Below, piece after piece: positions 56,802-64,000 of a DNA stretch of 64,000 nucleotides. The notes under the pieces are model-generated. The model had not been told where the DNA came from and did no database searches. It saw only the letters and a program-made list of their open reading frames with translations. Positions within the stretch are counted from its first letter, which is position 1; each line of letters begins with the position of its first letter. The DNA comes from Scenedesmus sp. ARA3 (taxonomy: Eukaryota > Chlorophyta > Chlorophyceae > Sphaeropleales > Scenedesmaceae), in assembly GCA_004335835.1 (NCBI GenBank), contig RWJK01001585.1:1-64000 (forward strand), read 5' to 3'. Made by a program: the position numbers and the translations under genes.

Positions 56802-59800
56802 ACTTTGAGAACCAATGCACCATCAGCCAAGTACAGGCAAACTGCCAAATTGCTTCTGCGCTGTACGGGCGAGCCCAGCCCACACATGCTGTTGCTGGCG
56901 CGTGTCGCACTGTTGCATCCTCGCGCGCACAAGCACGCGTACGCCATGCAATACTGCAGCTGGCCGGCACTGTACCAACACAGCGCACCTGTACAGCGAG
57001 GGCAGCAGGCCGTGTGGCGAGATGATGACGGGGCCGGGGGGCATTTTGAAGCCCTCCTGCACCAGGCTGTGCAGGTACTCGCGCGTGATGTTGGCCTGCG
57101 CGATGGCCCTGCAGCAGCAGCAGCGGCAGCAGCAGCAGTGAGCGTCAGCTGCCAGTGATACAGCTGTAGCGGCCACAAATCGGTTTACACGAGTCACAGT
57201 CTGCATTGCTGCGCCCTCCAAGCAGGAGCATCACAGGCTTTGAGGGCACACCCTCATGCTGCCCCTGCCGTCACCAGCGACATCGAGCACGCTTGCAACC
57301 CTGCACAACACCCCAGCCTGTAAGATGGATTAGTCATAAGTGAGTTAAACACCGGCTGACACCACACCGCCCGCGTGCAGCAGTTCTGTGCACACCTGCT
57401 GCTGAGGAACATGATCTGGTAGCCGTTGCCCGCAATGTTGTGAAAGAGCTGGCTGATGCCCGGGTGGCTCCAGTCCACGCCCAGCGTGGGCAGCACGTGG
57501 CCCAGCAGGTCGCTGCGCGTGATGGTGCCGTCCACGTCACTCACCACCAGCCGCGTGTCCCAGCGCAGCAGGTAGATGTAGGCAGTGAGGTCGGCAGCGC
57601 CAGACGCCCTGCGGCAGGGGCAGCAGGAGGAAGGGCAGCAGCAGCGGGGTCAGCGAGTGCAGCGTGGGGTGTCAGCCGGCTAGGAGAGCTTGCGAGGGGT
57701 TTTGAGCTAGGAGTGAGGTAGACAACTGCCAGGACGTGCGTGCATGTGCTGCTGCCATGTGACGGTGGCAACTCCCTAGTGGCCGAGGGGTGCCAGCGCA
57801 GGTAGCAAACGCAGCAAGACAAGAAGGCCAAAATTCTGGACCGCGCCGCCAGCCAGTCAATCGAGCTGCCGCCCTGCCCAGCCGCACCTGAAGGTGATGG
57901 TGTTGGAGCCGGGGCGCAGCGGCAGCCGCGACAGCTGCTCGCTGGTGGGAGTGAGCGTCTTGCGGATGATGATGATGTGCTTCTTGCGGCGCCTGCACGC
58001 CAAACACAGTCACAACAGCATGCGTCTGATCAGGGCGCAGTGCTTCAGCCAACAGCAGCAGGGCATATGCAGCATTGGTACGGCACCTGCAACAGTGCAT
58101 GTCAGCAGCACAAGTATACAAGCACAGCAGCCAGCTGCAGGCCCTAGTGACGCTGACGTAGCCCACTCACAATGCCCGTGGCGGCGAGCCGCCAACAGTA
58201 GACCCAGGCCGTGGCGATCCCCCATCTGCTGCTGCGCCCATCGCAGCAGGCGCACTGAGGCTGCCAGGCGCATGCTTGTCGAGCCCTGGCGCCGCCTGCT
58301 TGCTGCTGCTGCCGTCCTGCAGGTGCCCTCCTGCTGCTGCTGCTGACGGCCCCATCAGAGACAGCAGGTTGCTGAAGGAGCCTCCTGCAGGAGTAAGCCC
58401 GTTTGCTGCTGCTGCTGCTGTGGCGCTGTGTGTGTTTGGGAGGGAGCCCGCGGGTGGGGGGCTGCCGCCTAGTGCTAACTGCTTGTTCATGCTGCTGCTG
58501 CTGGCTGCGTCGCGCCAGCCTGTGAAGGGCCACAGCCGCCAGCTGCTGGCGACAGCCTGCGCATGCACGCATAACAGGAGGAATTGATGGGTGCCAGGCG
58601 CTTGGCATAGACGAGTTATGCGGCAGTTGTGTGGCAGTTGGGGTCTGCAGTCTGCAGATGAAGGTGGCTGACGTGACACTGCCTTACCCACACTGCCTGG
58701 AGGCAACCGTAGTCAACCTTAGGACACACAAAGGCAGAACAAAATATCATCAGAGCTGGCACATCACAGACGCATGCTGGCCACACTGCACACTGCAAGC
58801 TGCTCACCTTCTTTGCGGCGCTGCTGTGGTCATCTGCCAGCTTGATGGGGAAGATGCCCTGGGGGTCCAGCCCCGTGAGGTGCTCCCAGCGCCCACCAAA
58901 CGCCAGCATGCCAACCACCATGGGCGCAGCAACCTGCAAGGTGCAAGGATAATCATATTTGTGTGCTGGCATGTGGCATACAGATGTGTGTGTAAGTGCA
59001 GGCTGTGCGATCGGGCCCTTGAAACATTTAAAGTAGAACAGCAGGAGGCATAGCGCAGATGCAGCAAAGGCGTGCTACCCATCGAACCTCCTCACAAAAA
59101 CCAAAAGTCACTACGCTGAAACGAGAGCAAAGCGCCACACGCCCAAGCATCCTGGCTTGACCTCTGCGTCCCATAACACCACCACAGAACCACAACAACA
59201 TAAACCACCACACAAACTCCACCCGTACCTGCCAAGAGTAGAGGCTGCCGCCGATCTTCACCACCAGGTCAGGGTGCGCCACCAGGCTCACGCCCCGCTC
59301 CTCCCACGCCTCCGCACTCAGTCGCTGCGTCTCAAACACCTGCTGCGCCTCACCCGCTGGCATATCTGCCCGCAGCAGGCTGCCACACAAGCTCAGCTGA
59401 AAGCCTGACAGGCCGAGTGCCAACGGCCCGGAGCCTGAGGCTGCAACATCGCCAGGCGTGCGGGCTAAGCGTGAGGCCCGAGGGGTGCCGGCGCCGTCAT
59501 ATGACGTTCCTAGTGCTCCGTGCTCGCTGTCTCCTAGGTAGCCGCTGTCGACAGCAGGGGAGGCAGCTAAGAACCCGGGGGAGGCAACCAAGGGGCCGGC
59601 TGCTGCCGCCGCTGCTGCTGCTGCTGAGGGGCTAGGGCTGGCAGCGGCAGGAGAGCCAGCTGCTGCTGCTGCTGCTGGTACGGCAACTGGCTGTGAACTG
59701 CTGCTGCGGCCTGCGGCAGCTGAGTCGGCTTTACTACTGCTGCTGCTGCTGTCTGCTGCTGCTGCTGCTGCTGTCTGCTGGGCTGGGGCTGGGAGGGCAT

Positions 59801-61245
59801 TGATGTGCTCCTGCTGCACCCCTTTGCGAGGTGTGCTGGGCTGCAAGCTGCTGCTGTCATCTGCTGCTGCTGCAGCTGGCAAGGAAGCAGTTACACTTTG
59901 CAGTAACTGCAGCTGCGCAGCAGCAGGCGCATCTGTCGGGCCGTCCAAGATGGCCGTTGCATCTGCGGCATCTGCTGCCTGGCTGGCACTGCTGCTACTC
60001 CCGCTGCTAGGTGACAGCTGCTGCGGCTGTTGGTGGTCCTGCTGCGCTTGCTGCTGCGCTTGCTGCTGCGCTTGCTGCTGTTCCTGACCATGTTGCGACT
60101 GCTGCTGCTCGTGCTGCTGCTGTACTGCCTTCAGGCTAGTGGACAGCAGCCCATCTCTGCTCCTGCTAGGACTCAGCGGCTGCTGCTCCGCTGCTGCTGC
60201 TGCTGCATTTGCGCTGTCTGCACCTGACAGCTGCTGCACAGCCATATCAGCCAGCGTAGGCATCTGCTGCAGCCCATCACTGCTGCTGCGCCTGGCCAGC
60301 GCCACTGCTGCTGGTGCTGGGGATGACACTGATGCATCACTTGCTGTCCTAGCAGCTGCTGCTGCGTCAGGCCCAGCGCTCTGCCCTCCTGCCAGCTCCA
60401 CTCGCTGCAACTGCTGGGCGCTGCTGCTGTTGCTGCTGCTGAGCGCAGTCGGTGATGTCACCTCAAAGCCAACATGTCGCACAGGCTTCCGATGCTCCCT
60501 GTGCCGCCGATGCTGCTGCTGCTGCTGCTGGTGATGATCCAGCGCCATTTCGCTGTGCACCCCGTTCTGCTGCTGCTGCTGCAGGCGCGACTTGCCGTGC
60601 GCCTTCTGCTGCTGCTGCTGCTGCTGGCCTGCCATGAAAGACTCATCTGACTGCACTTTGAAGGAATACTTGTTGTCCAGCAGCATGTCCTGCAGGGCAG
60701 CACGTGCAGGGTCCTCTGCAGCTCCATCGCCTGCTGCATTCAGCACCCGCCGGTGCCGCTGCCTGCTACGCCGCTTGCTGCTGCCGCTCAACGGCAGCCC
60801 ACCTGCTGCTGCAGGTACTGCTGCTGTGCTGCTGCTGCTGCTGCCTGCTGCTGCTGCAGAGCCAGCAGCCAGGCCTTCCCTAATGGGACCAGCCAGCTCG
60901 TCTGCAGTGAGCCCTATGTCATCCAGCCCGCTGCTGCTGCTGCTGCTCTCAGTATCAGACTCACTGCCAGAGGCGACATCCATGCCAGTTAGTACCAGCT
61001 GCTGCTGCTGCAGTGCTGCCGCCGCTGCCTCATCTGCGCCCGCAGCAGCACTGCCGCTATCACCAGCTGCTGCTGCCGCTGCTGCCGCTGCTGCTGCCTC
61101 CTGGCTGGCCTTGATGCGCGCCACCTCCTGCTGCACTGCTGACACCATCTCCTCGTTGGCGTAGGGTGCTCCTTCGTCTGAGGAGTAGCCTGAGGGCGGC
61201 GACATCATGCCCTGCAGCAGCTCCTCGTCATCGGCGTCTGGCAGT

Positions 61246-61285
<40 letters not shown>

Positions 61286-62779
61286 CATGCACAGGTACGT
61301 GAGACAACAACAATCCACTTTGGCAGGCGGGCAGCAGGGACATAGAAGAAGGCCGATGGCAAACAGTTGGAGCAGCTGCAAGGCTGCAGGTGCCAGTTGT
61401 TGCAATGCAGAGGGTGCTGCCGTGCTGCAGACAGCGTCTGTCCCCTGCTGGCAGTTGCAGCAGCGGCGGTGTTCTCACCGCTGACGATCTCCATGGTCTC
61501 TGCTGCAAAGTAGGCCTGCCCATAGGCGCCCAGGTGCATCTGGCATGATGCGTCCTCGCCTGCGGCAGCATTAACAGCAGCATTACTCAGGCATCCAAGC
61601 TTAGACGCCTCTGGGCTTGAACACCTGCTCAGCACCAGCAGCCCTGCTGGAAGCCGCTGCTGTACCCTGCTTCATGTCAAGACCAACTCTTGTTTTCATT
61701 GAACTGTGTCATGAACTTTGGGCATTGCAAAGACACACCCCTGTCTTCTCAAGACTGCTGCTGCAGGCGGCCCTGTGCCATGGCCGTGCAGCTGCTCCAC
61801 TGCCAGCTGCTGCTGGCACAGCCGCACGCACCGTTGATGAGGATCTGCACGCGCTTGTCCTTGCTGCGCATTGGCGTGTACTTCCCAAAGCGCACTGCGA
61901 GACAATCAGCAGCAGCAGCAGGCTGGGTGACGCCATGCAAGCCAGGTTTCAGTAGACTCCTAGCATACTGCTACCGGGGCCTGCAGTGACCAAGCTAACG
62001 GCGACAAGCATCAATGACAAATGACACGTATGCTGCGCCATGCTGCACATCAATGCTGCTGACGCGGCTGCCGGAACACAGCTAGCCAGCCAGCTGAAGC
62101 GCGTCTTCCTGACACAGCAGCTGCTCCTGCAAGAGCCGCCCCTCACCGTAAAAGGGCGAGCACTTCAGGCTGCCATCTGGCTGCTGCACAACCATGATGT
62201 CAATGGCTCCAGCCATGTGCGGCGTCAGGCCATTCACTGCGCTCAAGATGGCAGTGCCTCCCAGCACGACGCCACTCTGTGGCACAGCGCACACAGGGCA
62301 GGCAGGCAACCAGCCAGAGTTGTATAGCGCCATGCAGGACCAGGCGCTTGCAGTGCGATTAAGGATTGTATACACATAGAGATTGATGCCATGCAGGTGC
62401 CTGGTGGTGTGATTTCAGGTAACAAGCTGGTGATGTGCATTGCATGCATCTTGCAGGTACTGTGTCTAGGCCAGGTGGGTTGGTGGTGGTTGAAAAGCCC
62501 AATTGCACCGCACACCCGGCGATGCATGGTGTATATAGAATTCTGTAGTATCGTTTTACATTTACAACTGCAGTGCATGCTGCAAAGAACCAAGTATTGC
62601 ATTGATTCCTTGGCAGCAAAGCACAAACCAGTGCTGGCGTTAGGCCAGCTCACTCATGCCGTCCCTGCCCGCTGTTTCAACACCGTAAAAGATATCTTAA
62701 AAGATTGATAATATCGCACCTTCAGCGCACTGGCTGCAGCCCTAGCAGTGGAACTGCTTGATGCCTTGGAGGAGCTCAT
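55541..62779 (-). CDS. PAH: Lipin / phosphatidate phosphatase (PAH)
   Basis: Mg-dependent phosphatidate phosphatase, converting phosphatidate to diacylglycerol for triacylglycerol and membrane lipid synthesis at the ER. Twelve exons give 1381 residues in frame: 62779-62720, 62276-62147, 61894-61832, 61559-61479, 61237-59229, 58933-58808, 58556-58171, 57992-57888, 57608-57396, 57108-56989, 56702-56571, 56261-55541. The N-LIP part shows [22 protein letters not shown] and GQAYFAAE. A 669-codon exon of low-complexity Ala/Gln/Ser sequence follows. The C-LIP part has catalytic DVDGT (~residues 1011-1015) in [16 protein letters not shown], then [26 protein letters not shown] and [14 protein letters not shown]. 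Plant PAH1/2 are near 900-930 residues, so this one is long, mostly from exon 5 and an Ala/Gln tail. Exon 1 (20 codons) is the least certain part. Confidence 0.93.
56703..56800 (-). repeat. Compound CTG tract at lipin exon 11 acceptor
   Basis: Three triplet runs separated by two copies of CACACGTAG (plus strand) fill the intron end next to exon 11. Similar tracts precede exon 10 (57109-57140) and exon 5 (61243-61284). Confidence 0.9.
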
Positions 62780-63459
62780 GCTGGGTCTTGACACGGATTT
62801 CAATAAAACAATATACTACTGCAACTTTTGATCAGCCGAGGGTACAACATGGCCGAAGGTGTGCCCGCATGCTGACGCTGCAGCTTGAATGCGAAGTAGA
62901 TCGTGAAGCCAACGACCCCAGCACTTGCTGCGGTTTGACCCGAGGATAGTGCATGCCTTTTCGATAGAAGCGCACAATTTGACTGCCATGTGTGAGTGTC
63001 AGTGACAAGTTCAAGCTGTCTGTCCTGGCGCCCACCACTGCCCCCCAGGAACTACACTTCAATCTGTAATGTTCTGGTTGTAAATGGTAACCGGAGCCGT
63101 TTGGGTGGACACTTCACGGCTTGCACATCTGCAGCAGTTTCACTGACCTCGCCAGTACACTTCTCTTAAGTGATTATGCACATATGAACGGAGCAGCATG
63201 TCAAACTCTCTGATGACTGGTGACGCTTTGCTGCCATGTTCCTCACAGTTCTTTGCAGCAGGAGAGCTTCCCTTCAGCAGGTAACAATAGCAGCAACAAA
63301 CCAACACCTTAAGCTATGGCAACAAAATCCAGGATCAAATTCCAAGGCCTTGCCTGTGCCAACGTGCAATCAGTAACCACACATAATGGTGCCAGCCGTG
63401 AGTGGTTGTTGCATGCTGCTCAAGCACCCTGCACTGGCAGCACACAGCACTGTCACCGC
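62780..63459. promoter_or_regulatory. Bidirectional upstream region, lipin / small gene
   Basis: 680 bp lie between the divergent starts. No TATA box or operator-like repeat was recognised. Confidence 0.4.
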
Positions 63460-63995
63460 ATGTCCGCAAACCGGTTGATGCTGCATCCCACGACTACTAC
63501 CTTCTTGCCTGCTGCTACCTGCAGCCCACCGCAAACGCGTGGATTGCAGAGCAGCATCCACACAGCAGCTGAAGACGAGCCATCTTTGGATGCACTCATA
63601 GCACAGGTCAGGCAGCTGCCTGCAGGACCAGCCACAACAGCAGCAGCAGAGGCAAGGACACAATTAGATGGAGAGCTGCTGCCGCTGCAGCTGAGGGCGC
63701 AGCATCACTTGGCAGCTCTGCAGGCAGGCGCGCAAGCTGTGAACCTGCAATCGCTGCCCAGTGACAGCCAGCAGCTGAGCATTGGCGGTGCCAGCACAGC
63801 ACATGTGTTCAGCAGCAGGCAAACTGAGGTGGGTGGGATGGAAGCAGCATGCATGGCATTGGCTGTGGCTGCATTACAAAGGTGCTTGGCCTTTCTTCCT
63901 GGGCGCAGACATATAAGCAGAGCGGCTGGTTGTTTGATCTGTGGTACTGCTCCAACATGTTGCCACCGAAGCACTGCAAACACCACTTCTACTGA
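63460..63995 (+). CDS. Small protein with probable transit peptide and Cys/His tail
   Basis: Exon 1 (63460-63828) and exon 2 (63909-63995) join in phase 0 to 151 residues with a GTGGGT donor and a GCGCAG acceptor. The N-terminus (MSANRLMLHPTTTTFLPAAT) is Thr/Ser/Pro-rich with few acids, as in organelle transit peptides. The middle is Ala/Gln/Leu-rich and probably helical. The tail reads YKQSGWLFDLWYCSNMLPP, then KHCKHHFY and stop. That aromatic, Cys/His-containing end looks conserved rather than random and could bind a metal or membrane. Unspliced, the frame stays open past the window edge, so a longer product is possible. Family not recognised. Confidence 0.5.
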
Positions 63996-64000
63996 TTCAC

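Overview
The window looks like nuclear DNA of a chlorophyte green alga, and a core chlorophyte such as a Sphaeropleales (Scenedesmaceae-like) species would fit; that placement is an inference. The grounds are small exons split by many GT-AG introns with GTGAG or GTGCG donors, a very heavy load of CAG/CTG triplets in exons and introns, TGTAA-type poly(A) signals, and the gene set: a plastid MEP-pathway enzyme, an organellar DNA polymerase of the plant/protist type, a VFL1-like basal-body protein, and a plant-type golgin-84 N-terminus. Exons were joined by hand. All gene models except the serine protease close in frame across every junction.

Layout, left to right. 1330-7096 (-) is a VFL1/LRRCC1-like basal-body protein of 14 exons, divergent from 7434-10985 (+) ispH/HDR of 7 exons. 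12435-15384 (+) is an 8-exon protein with a myristoylation-type N-terminus and no named family. 17488-19496 (+) is a low-complexity protein of unknown function. 19497-23587 is non-coding and holds a SINE-like retroposon with target-site duplication and A-tail; a second copy lies near 15.7 kb. 23588-25876 (-) is a membrane-anchored coiled-coil protein, divergent across 264 bp from 26141-30311 (+) golgin-84. 31803-40984 (-) is an outsized organellar DNA polymerase (POP, 12 exons, 1939 aa), divergent from 41470-44558 (+), a DDX47/Rrp3 DEAD-box helicase. 44.6-50.5 kb is gene-poor and holds a probable non-autonomous DNA transposon (45779-48303) and a 166-bp tandem satellite. 50510-54007 (-) is a secreted Kazal-like plus trypsin-like protease with an apparent frameshift. 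55541-62779 (-) is lipin/phosphatidate phosphatase (12 exons, 1381 aa), divergent from a small two-exon gene at 63460-63995.

Four gene pairs are head-to-head with short shared upstream regions. The genes do not form one pathway; they are ordinary housekeeping genes (isoprenoids, organelle DNA replication, rRNA processing, Golgi tethering, lipid synthesis, basal bodies).

The unexplained signals are structural. (CTG)n tracts sit on the sense strand just before about eleven splice acceptors. Exon edges have been tandemly duplicated three times, in two adjacent genes. The polymerase carries very large Q/N-rich insertions. I see no sign of a new defence or mobile-gene system.
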